From the NCBI GenBank assembly GCA_030248215.1, contig JASANG010003656.1, forward strand, positions 186,001 to 250,000: DNA of 64,000 nucleotides, read 5' to 3'. Within the stretch, counting starts at the first letter, position 1; each line of letters starts with the position of its first letter. The translations under genes were made by a program, and so were the position numbers. The DNA comes from Enoplolaimus lenunculus. Lineage: Eukaryota; Nematoda; Enoplea; Enoplida; Thoracostomopsidae. Shown piece after piece: positions 48,654 through 60,700 of this stretch. The notes below the pieces were generated by a model. It had not been told where the DNA came from, made no database searches, and saw only the letters and a list, made by a program, of their open reading frames with translations.

Positions 48654-51155
48654 TTCACGCGAATTCTCTAATAGTGGTAGAGGCCTCACTAGAAAGGTGC
48701 TAAAATAGTCATAAGTTCCGGCATATAACAGCAAAATCAAAAATTTTAGCATTCGAACAAAAACTTGCATTTTGACTTCGTATAAGAGAAACATGCAAAG
48801 TCTTCCGAAGGTCACTTTATAGCGACCACCATAGTTGTATTAACATTTACGTCACATCCGGTTTTTAGAAGGCATAATTTCTAATTTCCGATAAGCATCC
48901 AAGATTTTTTGTCAAGACGGAAATTGAAAATTTTCTGAGATTATAAAATCACAATTTACTACGTCAGTTAATTTAGTGTGGCCGATTACCTCTATCGAAA
49001 GATTTGTAGCTAGCACCTAAATAATACAATTTTAACATTCTTATCAATTTATATCTACCGCTATATACTGTGCTAGGTCAGTAGGCATTTAATTTCAATT
49101 AATTTTAAAAAGTTAGTTGATTATTTTACCTCATTAAATATTATTTCAATTTCCCAATACTGTTTATAGATCTTTTCAGTTTACAGATACAGTGCGTTCA
49201 GCAAACAGTATTAGAAAAGTGCACTGTTCATTTTCCACGAGGTGGGAGCAAGATAAAGGTGGACCATGCATAAATAAACTATGCTCCTGATTGGATTTTG
49301 TTCAAAGTCCATATAATTATTACCCCGCTCCATAATCGGAGCACGGTTGCATATCAATCAATAGCGTAAGTAGCAAAAAAATATTAAATTAAACAATTTG
49401 GTTCAGTTTAACACTGTTTTGTTAACATAATTTTTGAACGACAAGACCTACACTTCTGGAATTGCAGAAATTGTCGTTTGAGAAGTTCAGAAGAAACATC
49501 AATAGTGTTGGGTACTGGAGGTGCCGATCGATGAGTTGTCGGGCGACCAATTGCAGGTTTAATTCGCAGACAGTTTGGTTCCAGGTCACGCAATTCGAAG
49601 CAGTTTTGTATGAATTGTTTATAAGCAAATGCACGTTGGTATCAATTAAGATGGATCAGTTGACATTGTAAACGGTTACTGATCAAAGAACGGAAACAGG
49701 ATAACGAATATTGAAGTATAAAAGTTTTAAAGGTGTTTTATTTTTCTGTCAACCCAATTGAGCAGGCAAATATGCACCGGGCTTTAGCCATAGGAATGTT
49801 AGGCTTAAAATTACTCTTAGCTTAGGAATTTTCCTCGGCTTAAGCCTCAGGTTTGGAGATATCTGGAAAGATTTTAATTCGGCAAAAACCGCTTAGTGCG
49901 GGTGACTTGGGGGACGGTAGCAGCCCCATCCTGTTTAGTGTCTCTCAAATCGCAGGGGAGAAGAAGCAGCAACCCGTCTGAAAAATAGGTTCAAAATTTT
50001 ATTTGGCAAAACATTTATGGAAACGAACCGATAAAATCTCGGAGAGGTTTACCGAACCGTACCATCTAAAACTTCTAAAAATGTGTACTTATTTTTACGC
50101 TGAAAGATTGACTTAGCCTTAGCATATATGCTCCGGAAATTTTCTCGTCCTCTCGTCCGTTAATAGCACCGCCTTAACTCTCAAATGTATACAAAAGCTT
50201 ATAATCGTTCGAACATCAAATACATAGCTATCCGGGCAATTTAAGCACACAAAAGATGGTGTAATCGGATTTTAATTAAATTTCCTTCATTCACGTGAAA
50301 CTGCGTCTTCAAAGATATCAAAAGTTCTTGATTGTGCCATACAAGATAAAACAAGTTGCGAACACACAATGAACCCACAAGGCGTTTCTCGCCAATACTG
50401 CCTGCGACAAGTTGGCTTTGCGTTTTTGCAAATTTTAAAGCAGAAAAAGCGTTATATAGCATATTTTATGTAGTAACTGACGCATGATTAACTTGAACAC
50501 CGGATACGTAGTGAGAAGCTTTTATAACTTGAAACAGGTTGCAAATTTCTTTTAGACCTAAGTTTACGCGCACCGCACAGTGCTAAACTTATTTGACTTT
50601 TTACTGTTTTATTAGCGCACACAAATTCCACTGTCCTGCATAATATCATATGATATTTAGTAGAATTTTTGAATATCATATGATATTCGCATGAATGTCT
50701 CGCAGTATCATATGACACATGGCTATTTGTGTATGATGATCGCTGGAGATCAGTGATTTGTAAGTCAATGTCATGTGACATTCACATTTTGTCTACGCAA
50801 CCGCTATTCAGATCACAAAATTTTATGTTGACGTCGGATCAACTTGGACAAATCGTGTTCGAAGCTGCCCCAGTTATAACGTGAACCTCGCATTAATTCA
50901 AGATTTAAACTTAAATCCAGTCAGCTGTTATAGAACGTATAACGCAATCTCAAGAGTTGCAACAAACTTAAAACGATCCGTTCACTCCCATATAGAGGTC
51001 ATTAAGGAAAATTAATGCATTTTGTGGCTTTTACTGACCAGTTTACCAACCAACAACATCAAAGTTACCGACCTAGGGTGCATATAAAACGAATATCTGT
51101 GGAAGCGGACAGCGATCAAAACAACGGAAACTAAGTATTGAAGTATAAAAGTTTC
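48654..51155. other. Intergenic; one unexplained ORF and palindromic repeats
   Basis: An open stretch on the minus strand, 49408-49650, reads protein-like (IGRPTTHRSAPPVPN, CRSCRSK) but matches no family I recognise and has no start or partner exons. At 49780-49850 is a CCTAAGCC-like fragment. Confidence 0.3.
50640..50720. repeat. Palindromic ATCATATGAT repeat pair
   Basis: ATATCATATGATATT occurs twice about 40 bases apart, with ATTTTTGAATATCATATG between, followed by GCATGAATGTC. A near copy with the same spacing lies at 45780-45835 inside the hAT-like element, so this is probably an internal fragment of that family. Confidence 0.6.
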
Positions 51156-51710
51156 GGCCCATGTTACTATAAAAACCGTCCCAATTGCCCGGGACGCAAT
51201 ATACTCGGAGTACACACTTATGCGCTCTTGTTTACATATGCACAGGCAGATATATTTACGTAGGTATATAATATATATGTGTATATATGTGTATATGTGT
51301 ATATATATTATATACATGTGTGTATATATGTATATATAATACATAATTGCATATATACACACATATATTATATATATACACATATATAAATATATATATC
51401 TGTCCCATCGGTCCCATCTGTCCCAAGTTTCCCATCTGTCCCAACTCTCCCAACTGCTCCATCTGTCCTATCTGTCTCATATGTCCCAAGTGTCCCATCT
51501 GTCCCAACTCTCCCAACTGCCCCTTCTGTCCTATCTGTCCCAAGTGTCCCATCTGTCCCTTCTGTCCCAACGGTTCCAAGTGTCCCATCTGTCCCAATTA
51601 TATTTTTGGAATGTTCTCCCGGTACATTGCTGTCCCGCAAAAATGGGACGGGTACTCCTGGTACATTTCTGTCTCGGTAAAATGGGACGGCCTTTAAAGT
51701 AACATTGACC
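51156..51710. mobile_element. MITE with perfect 8-bp TSD, long TIRs and a minisatellite core
   Basis: Flanked on both sides by AAAGTTTC. TIRs of about 60 bases begin GGCCCATGTTACTATAAA and, from the right, GGTCAATGTTACTTTAAAGG, and both reach GTAC(T/C)(C/A)GGAGTAC. The interior holds an alternating TA/TG tract (51255-51400) and an array of about 10-base units CTGTCCCAAC/CTGTCCCATC (51400-51600), the complement of the array at 42350-42625. No coding capacity; array translations into CPICP-type peptides are artefacts. Confidence 0.82.
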
Positions 51711-52599
51711 AAAGTTTCAAATCAAAGATGTTTGCCTCTTCTGCCAACGCTCCCAATGCAATTGATGTTTGCTAATATTTAACGGAGTTTCAAAATGTTT
51801 TAAAACATTTTGGATGAATTTTGCCACTTTTCAAATCCAGCAACTGGCATATCTGTAATAAAAAAATTGACAGATTTACATAACACAAAATTTACAGGTA
51901 ATTATAAGCATAAAAATAACGAAATTTTGCGGTATTTAACGGAAACGAACAGCGATTTTGCGGGAAAGATATTTCCGGGTAACACCATACAGAGAGTCAT
52001 CACAAGGATGAAAGGATGTATATATGCCAGAGGCTATAGCTGGTTAAGCAGTAACCGAATATAAATGGCACTAGCGCGTATATATGATCGTATCCATTGA
52101 CAAGCGAGACTCGGGACAGTTAACAATATTTCTTGAGTGCGAAGCCTTTCTTCTTTACTGCGAAAGCCAATTGTATGGTAGTGCAGTTGGCCTTGTGGTT
52201 ATGGACAAGTGGCGTAGTGGGTAGCATGTCTCCCATGTTTCATCGCCAATTGCACTGCACCATATTGTGTGCGCTTTCGGGGTTTTATTCGGTTCACTAC
52301 AGTACTCCATTGCCGTTTAGTACAAAAGCAGGTGCTAACAGATTGGAGGCGGGCGGATTTTCGCTATTTTCCATAGTTTTACAAAATTTTCTTTTGGGCG
52401 CGATTCGTTTTAAGTTTTGGCAGAAGTTAAAGGAAACAATTGCCGTATTTTGTAAAAATGAAGCGTGAAACCAAACGATTTAATAACACTACAGCAGGAT
52501 ACAAACGGAGGTAAGAATTCCGGAGCAGATGAGGCGAAATTAGGTAGCAAAAATGGTTAATTAAATTTTAGCCAATATCTGCAATATCGGAAATTCTTT
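51711..52599. other. Intergenic
   Basis: Near 51940-51990 are hAT-like words (GGAAACGAACAGCG, GGGTAACACC). At 52211 GTGGCGTAGTGGG resembles a pol III A box, but no convincing B box follows. No gene. Confidence 0.3.
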
Positions 52600-52970
52600 C
52601 CTGAAAATTATGACAAAAGTAACCATAAGTACCTCACAATTTTCCCCGTCCGGAAAATTTTTGGTGAAAAATTGCGTTTTAACACGATTACCAGCCCGAC
52701 CCCGTCAGAAATTTTTGGATCCGCTGCTGAAAGCGGGGCAACGCTAAAAGTAACACGGGCTGATGTTTATACTATTAAGCGCAAGGATATTTCAATGTCG
52801 TTCTTTCTTCTTAGAACGTAAAACGACACATGTAAATATAGTTCGAGAAAAGAGTGACATTCGAAGAAAGTCTGTTACAATGGTTCACTTACAACGGAGA
52901 TAAACCAAGTCAATTCTAATTTCAAGTAACCAACGCGAGTATCTGTAAGAGAATATATAGGTATCGGAAA
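52600..52970. repeat. Composite dispersed repeat, copy 3, uninterrupted
   Basis: Carries TTTTTGGATCCGCTGCTGAA, AACACGGGCTGATG and TATAGTTCGAGAAAAG with no insertion after the last, so it serves as the empty site for the hAT-like insertion at 45499. Confidence 0.7.
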
Positions 52971-53085
52971 ACATGTCTACACAACCATGCGACAACGGAA
53001 GTCGAATATATTAAAAAAGTTATGAACGAAAAAGCAAGCGCATTTCAAAATTACGGCGTTTTTTGAGCTGTTTAGGGTGGGCGCC

Positions 53086-53561
53086 CTATATGAGGCGTCC
53101 ATTTGCAATAGTGACATCTTTGGTCATTACATGGAAAGCCTGTTTCTCCATTCCGCAGCTATTGTTGTGGTTTTTGCCGATCAGAATCTCGGCATCCGGA
53201 TACGCAAAATTAAACTGTTTTTCTGGAAAAGGTATTACGACGACAATATGTTTATTACACACAATAATCAACGAACAATACTGTTTACAAAGAAGTTCTA
53301 CTGTGTATGAGTAAATATCGCTGAAATTCGAACCATTAAAATTAGTATCCATGAAACTACTTCAAATTTGGGAACACATATATATTTTAATTAAAACGTT
53401 ATTCGCGACTTCGCCTTAGCGCGATTGTGTGGTTGTGTGTAGATGGTTCTTGGTTCTAAAATTTGTCAGCAGAAATTGATAGCCGAACTGTGGAGTATTT
53501 TTGTTATCCGATAGAAGGGGGAAGCGACCGCCCATCCCAATCACTGGCCTCACCTCTGAAT
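53086..53561 (-). other. Two candidate terminal exons, unrecognised
   Basis: 53416-53561 follows a pyrimidine-rich acceptor (CTCTTTGCTACAG) and reads SEVRPVIGMGGRFPLLSDN. 53086-53222 follows CCTTTTCCAG and reads AYPDAEILIGKNHNNSCG, ending at TAG. Both enter in phase 1, so they might be alternatives. No homolog recognised. Confidence 0.2.
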
Positions 53562-54191
53562 CTGTAGCAAAGAGTACAGGGTAAACCATCATTGTCATAA
53601 AAATTAGTTATTAAATATGCGATTAGCTGCCCATTATTTCTTCGACAAATTTTGTATGTTGCCATTCCCTTTCACCAATGTGTTTCTTAGAAAAAATGCA
53701 CCAGATTCCTTAAGTCAAGTTAAAAATGACATCAAGATCGAAATCTGTAGTTTTTACCTATTTGATTAGACTATAACATAAAAATGAAGGAGCGACTCAC
53801 AGAATCTGTACAAATAGTATTATTGTATTTAATATGATTATCAATTGTACCAAATGTTTTATACATTTTTTCAAGAAAATACTTTTTTGTCAAGACACTG
53901 GTTAATATTGTGAATTAATTAGCATGCGTACTTCCCTACATGTGTTGGTGTGAAAAGAATAGAAATATAATTTATAGGAATTTTATCCCTGTTATTAAAT
54001 GGTGCAGTCCTAACCTAGTTCATGCGTTTTCAACAACCGATGGCCAATTAGCAGACTCATGAATTTTTAGGTTGCAAACTTAAACCGCGTCTAAAAACTC
54101 CAGTACAAAAACAACGAGTGATGGTTTGACATCTGAACACACTGGCTACGACCTTGATACAATGTAAAACTGCGTGGTAATTCCGTAGACT

Positions 54192-54427
54192 TCAATAATT
54201 CAGTTTATCGAAATCCATAAACCATCCGAAAAAGGGTGGGTTCTGAAATAATTTTCGCTTACAGAAACAGACATAAAAACGATAATAACAAAGCAATATC
54301 ACACGAACCGCCACAATGAAAACAATACTAACAAAAGCAAATAAAATTGCAGACGAATTTCGAAAGTTTGTATGCACGCAGATGCAAAATTTCAAAATAT
54401 CGGTTTCATCACATGGTGCTATTATGA
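54192..54427 (-). other. Candidate exon with a transmembrane segment
   Basis: After AAATTTAG the frame reads IIAPCDETDILKFC, then a hydrophobic span AILFAFVSIVFIVAVRVILL followed by CYYRFY and CKRK, the look of a single-pass membrane anchor. A GTAAGC donor lies after VCF. A 23-base exon-like piece with good splice sites on both sides is at 54634-54656. It lies just 3' of nucleoredoxin on the same strand. No family recognised. Confidence 0.25.
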
Positions 54428-54757
54428 CTAAATTTTCGGGTGAAATAAGAGGTTTCACTCACGATTCTCGAAAAGCACTAAAATTCAAACAAACCCGCCA
54501 GAAATCAAACTGATTTTAAGACACAGTAAACCCTGTGTGCAACCGAATGTCTTGCGTCTACATGGACATATTCCGTACCCAGTTTTGCATCGCAGATCTC
54601 AGTTTTCGTAAAATTTTAGATTTAGAATCTTACCTACAGATTCTACTCGGCGAAACCTAAAAATGAAAAACAATTATGAAAAAGCACATTTAAATTTATG
54701 ACATTGATATTATTTTACTTCTATCAACAATAGCGAACTTTAATCACATTATGTTGT

Positions 54758-57700
54758 TCAAAGGACGGATGGACTACCAATAGCACCTGATGAACTGAGA
54801 TTGTTCTCAGAATTTGACGATCTTTCTTGCTTCAAACCATTGAGACTGCTATTTCGATAGTTCATTTTAGCTCCATTAATATCACTACACTTCTCGGTAG
54901 TGCTCAATGCAAAATCGCAATTATCTGTATGCGTTTTCGGTTCGTAAGGGCTCGTGAAAAACGGATAAGGTCCACAAGGCGAGGCAAATTGTCGAGGAGT
55001 ACCGTAACACTGGTTGGAAGCATTAGATTGCGGGGAAGTCAATAATTCTTCGGAAGACGTACAATTTTGTGGATGCTGCTGCTGCACCAAAGCACAAGTC
55101 GCACGCACTGAGTAACGCCGGGTTTCCCCGCGCCAATATGCCTCGATAAAGTCGCGAATTATATCGTAGGATACGTTTGGCTCACTGCAAACTGTGAAGA
55201 AATCTAATGAGTAATCTATGATTGCCAACAACGGTAGAGACGCATCTGATAACCCAAGAACGTCCAACAATGCATCGCAAGATGGATCCTGAAAAACGTG
55301 ATTATAAAGCATAAATTTAACTACAACTAGTGTTAATGAGTAACACGACTTTACAGAACATCACCAATAAACGACAAAATTTCAATTGTGTTAACAAAAA
55401 TATAAGTAAGCATCAGAGTGCGAACAGATATTCATCGCGAAATTATATTCAGCAGGCATTACCTGCTTCAACAATATAACTTCTACTTTTTACAGGTCTA
55501 CCATGATTTTCTGAACCCTCGACTTCTAGAGTCGGTTCCAAACCACCGAGGCTCAAGAAACCGAGACCTGCCCAATACCGAGACATGCCAAAACCGAGAT
55601 AGAGACCCCATCCAATCCTGACCTACAGAAAACTGAATGCCTTTAAAAGGAGCAACAGCAAACGAATATTGCAACTGAACATAACGCTACAAAGATACAG
55701 AATAGTATAATAGGGTCGTTGTTAGTGTTAAAAATGCATCGGTGTGGGATGTTAAACTTTGTTACGTAAACACTTTGGGTACCTTAAGCCACGGAAGGAA
55801 AAATTGTAAGCTACGTTCTGATGCCTGAATGCAATCTAGTATTAGATTTGAATTCGTTATCCGGCTCCGTCAGTTTTTGGTATCCGGTCGCACCCTTGCA
55901 AGCATGTAACTCAAATTTCAGCGTTCCCAAAAATACAAAATGGAATCATTGTATTAAGTTTTTGATCAATTAAATATCTTTAATTCATAAGTCTAATCCG
56001 ATCGCGGCAAGCTATAGACGCAAACCAGTCAAACAGTTTGCGTTATGCGCATGAATTACATACAAATACCTTGAACTGTCTGAACGAACCTGGCCCGTGT
56101 AATAGCATTGTAATGTTTGTTCAACATCAAGACTGTACAAATCTTCCGCCAAGGGCTCTAACAGTCCTTTCGAGAAAGATATTTCATCATCGCTGCCTTC
56201 TAAAACAATACTAAACAATAATAACACACCGTTAACATTTAGCGTTGTTTGGTGAAGTAATCGCAAATTTTTTAACCTTTGTTAGAACAAACCACAAAAT
56301 AGTTACAAAGTTCAATAACTGAATCAACTTTGATTATGTATTTATACAGGAAACGAGAGGAAAAATTATCTACAACTTAAAACACATCTCACAATCAAAT
56401 ACCTGTGCTACAACCGGATGTCTTGCGCGGTGCGCCATACAACTTACGTACCAGTAAACAGAACAAGTGAGGGTGATTCTTTGAGTTGCGACATTGTGCC
56501 ATCAGTCAGTTCAATCACAGACTTTGGAAACCAAGGGAACTCCTTCAATCAAACGCGTTTCAATATAAATTCAAACTTAAGCAGTACAATATACATCTGT
56601 TACCGGAATTTTCGATCTAATGCAGTGGCACTCAGACCCACAACTAATGTGTCTTATTTAGCGCAGAGCAAAACAAGTTGCCACGCAATACATGCAAGTG
56701 TGAAATATCAAACCGAATTTTGAAAGCATTAGCTCTTTCTGAACATTCAGAATTAGCGAAATATTACTGCCCTGTCATACATTCAGCATCACGCAAAGTA
56801 AAATCTCCGAAGTCTACAAAGGTAAAAACATCTCATTACTGTGCCATCCGGATCAAGATTCACAGCAGTTCTTCCATGCCGCGTCACAAGCCGATGACTT
56901 GAGTCCAAAATTATCAAGCTTGGTATGCCTGTAACCATAAAAACGATCTAGTAGATTTCAAGCTAAAAAAGTCATATCTTGCGGCTGTTTGGTCTCATTA
57001 TAATGTTCAAGCAAATTAAATCGTTAATACCATCATCAGCGCTAACGTTTTAAGCTCGTCTCACTAAATTGTGACCAAAGCACACATTTCGCTTAATACA
57101 GATGCCTGGCAATAAAATAAAATGAAATACTTAATTATAGCGCCTAGCGAATTCTAACGCCTTGCGAAATGGTTCCAACGAACTTAAAAGTAATCAGTCG
57201 GTACCTTGAATATCAAATGCTGGAGCAAGGGTACGACACGCATCGTTTCCAAACGCTATCGCGAGCCAAGGCATATCGCCTGCAGAAACAGCAAAACTCT
57301 CCTGTGTTCTATCGGACGAAATGTAAATTATCTCAAGTCGGCATTGCGGCTGTACTTCATGAGGTGTGGTTGCGGCAGTTTCAGATCTGTTGTTTACTTT
57401 TTGGTATACAGATTTTAACTTTTCCGTGAAGCGTTTGCAAGGCGGACACTAAATATAAATATTAACATTTACTACGGCAGGCCGGTGGAAAATTTGCTTT
57501 AAGTACAAAAACAACAAAACCCGTTCCCGAGATTAAGTGAAATATTAAGGATGACTAACTTGATGTAACGTTATATATACGTATATACTTCCATAGTTAA
57601 ATGAAAAACAGAATACCTTATAGATAATCACAACTATGATAAATATAAAAATAAACATTTTAACCAACTCAATACTTGGAGACGTTGACGAAAAGAATAT

Positions 57701-60700
57701 GGATAAAACCTTACCCAACTTGCAGCAAAATAAAGCGCAATATAGCAATTATTGAGATCAGAAAAATGAAATGGTACACTGGAATCACCGTTGCGAAATA
57801 ACGGCGCAGAGCTGAGAACTTCGATTGGTTTGATTGCAGGCCTACAAATTTTATATATAAATCAGTGATCGACCGGATATGAACTTCGCTGCATGCCGGA
57901 ACCGGATGTTAGCCGGATATCAGGGTGCAAAGCGGAACTAGATTATACCGGAATCGGAACAGCAAATTTATACCTGAATTCTAATCGGAATCGGAACTAG
58001 AAATTTTGTGACCGTACGGATACGTAATTTGTATCAACAAATGTAATATTGATTCAGGGTGTCTGTTGGCTGGCAACAGTTTTCATAAACGTCGCATGAA
58101 CAAATTGGCAATGATTTTTGGTTCTGTAAAGCTTAACTACAACGTATTATTATTGATAAGTTAACTCATCGAAAGCAATTTAATCGATAAATGACACAGA
58201 ATTCTTATGCAACATAACACAATAAATACAATTAAAATTTGAAAATTCCGATTGATTTTGCAACCGGAATCGAAATCGGAACTCGTTTTGAATCTGAATT
58301 CTAATCGGAATTCCGGTTGCACCCTGCCGGGTATAGCATTTAAATTTGTTCATTGTCGGATGTATTTGAGTCGTGCAAAAATATGTATTTATGGAAGTAA
58401 AATTAATGCTTGGCTTGGATGTTTTAGTTCACGCAAGTGTCCACTGTTGGCTTCTCAATTATCGAGTATTTCGATGTGTTAAAAGCAATTTTACAATATT
58501 TGGAACCATAACCGCAAATTTCCGGTATCCCGTAGGATTATACCGGATATCGGAACCTGATACGTATGTTGATTTTTGCAGGATATTAAGATACCCGGTC
58601 AATCCTTGATATATATGTAATGTACGTATGTATATCAGGTTGCAACCGGAATTCCTATTTCGGCATTTTCTCTTCTTCCGATTGTGATTCCGGTAAATTT
58701 TTACCGGAATTAAACATTCCAGCTTTAAATTTTGGTCAGTGGAAATTAAGATATTTTACTAAAAAAGACGATAAAAATTAAATTCATTTCGTTAGCACAG
58801 TATGTAAACTTTGAAAATCGCCGAAAATAAACCTTCGAAAGTAGATTTCGCTTCAGTGGATAATGTAATCTTAATGGCGACAATGAATTCCTACCTCGAA
58901 AAGCTAATGTCCTCAGTTTTAAGTTTAGAGCTGTATTATCAAGATTTTGTTACAAAAACACATTTTGAGCTCAATTCAGCATGGCACGGCTTGTGGAAAG
59001 ATACATCGCCAGCGCCCCCTTTACTTGGATCCGCCACCGAACATACCATGGGAACTTCGAAGCATCTGGATCATCTTGTAAACAATGACGAGCGTTTCGA
59101 GTAACGACGGTATCAGTTTCTGTGTCGTAAATGATGAGACTTGGCACAGATCGAACGCGCAAAACGTGTGTGAGCAGTATCTTAATAAAACACAATATAT
59201 CACCGATCACCCTAATGATATTTGATTCTACTTCAATCAATACACTTAACAATTAGTAGTAATTTAATTGTGAAACCGCTCTGTAAAGCTTTAAAACTGT
59301 TGCGATTAATATCAGAGTGCAAGCCTGAAACAAAATTTATCGTAAACTAAAATGCGCAAAGAAGCGTTAAATATTTTCAAAATATGAAAAATTAGCATAA
59401 ACATCACCAAATATAAATGTAAAATTTTATAAAACTACTTAAACTATCCAGGAATTGATATACCATACGTTAAATCGTTCGTTGTTTTTACTTTAGAGCA
59501 AATAAATAAAAAAGCAATAATTGTAGCTTGCCAGCAAAAATGAAAAATATATATACTGATCTATGTGAAATATCTGCCAATAAACCTGAGGCATTTCTCG
59601 GCAAGTTTCGGGATTTAGCTGGTCTCGGTCTCGCTTTTTTTCAGTCTCGGTGGTTTGCAAACCGAGACCAAAGGATTGATAAACCGATAAGCAATCACAA
59701 AAATTTTCTTCGAATCGCAACTTTCGCCCGGAAGTATGCGCACTTTCCCTACCAACTACCAACACAGACAGTGAACGATTGTGGAGCACCGCTACCTAGT
59801 TATACAGCGATTCGAGATAGAGAATGATCCCTCCGGTCACCCAAAATTCTATTTATGAAACGAAACCCAAAATACTTTGATTTTATTGTGACAAAGCACA
59901 AACAGTTGCGTTTTCGCGTTAAAACATTGAAGGCATAGTTTAAAAAATTATTGGTCATTCGCATTTATAACGTCACGCTATGTTAAGAGTTTTCCAGTCT
60001 ATTCGGTTTGCACAGGAGCAAAAAACAACACTATAGCTCTGAATTAGGATTGCACCTAGGGTGTTTTGAGACAGTGTGATTTGTCCCTAGGCTGTTCGAA
60101 GGGAATGGCGACATTAGCCAAGAGAAAAATAAAGTAAAAACAAATAAATTTTGGCGGCGATTTATTAGTTTAATAATATGAAGCGGCGACTCAAAGCAGA
60201 TAAAAATATTCAAAAGTTTTAAAATCTTATTTTTATTTTCGGTAACGGTTAAAAATTGACCGAGACCGAGACCAAAATTCTCGGTCCCGGTAGGTCGGGT
60301 CTCGGTCTCGCTTTTTTGACCGAGACCGCCCATCCCTGGTTATGCTATGATCTTCCTAAAACTGGACAGTGGACACATACATATATGCGTTCACGTTTAT
60401 GATAAAATCCCTATAGAGCCACTGGCCAAATACGAAGCCAACCTCAACTGCTTGGTAACCACAGAGGCATACCGCAAACCATGAAAACACCACTATACAA
60501 GTGATTGATGAGTCACAATTATAAATACGAGTTTGCCGCAGTAGTAGTTGCTCCCTTTCAAACACATCAACTAAATATAAACGGAAAGAAAATGCACGCT
60601 ACTGCTAATAGTTGGGGCTATGCACGCAATTGCTATCGTACGGAGGGGCATAAACACGGAGGGGCATAAACAGGACTTTAGATCTGGAGGAATAACCTTA

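Noticed and set aside
48345-48815. 156-codon minus-strand frame
   Set aside because: Spans a CCTAAGCC-family MITE; no domain recognised.
51256-51712. Several repetitive frames rich in Cys-Pro or Gly-Gln
   Set aside because: Translations of the CTGTCCCAAC array in all frames; the array is transposon cargo.
52205-52300. A second tRNA-like SINE
   Set aside because: Only an A-box-like word (TGGCGTAGTGG); the downstream GGTTCACTAC is too far and too poor a match to a B box.
56070-56276. Longer version of the nucleoredoxin exon at 56090-56199, and direct joining of exon 59047-59180 to it
   Set aside because: Phases fit by coincidence, but the middle domain with WCPPC and EFPW exons lies between. 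The shorter exon with acceptor GTTTTAG and donor CAG-GTTCGT restores the family alignment exactly.
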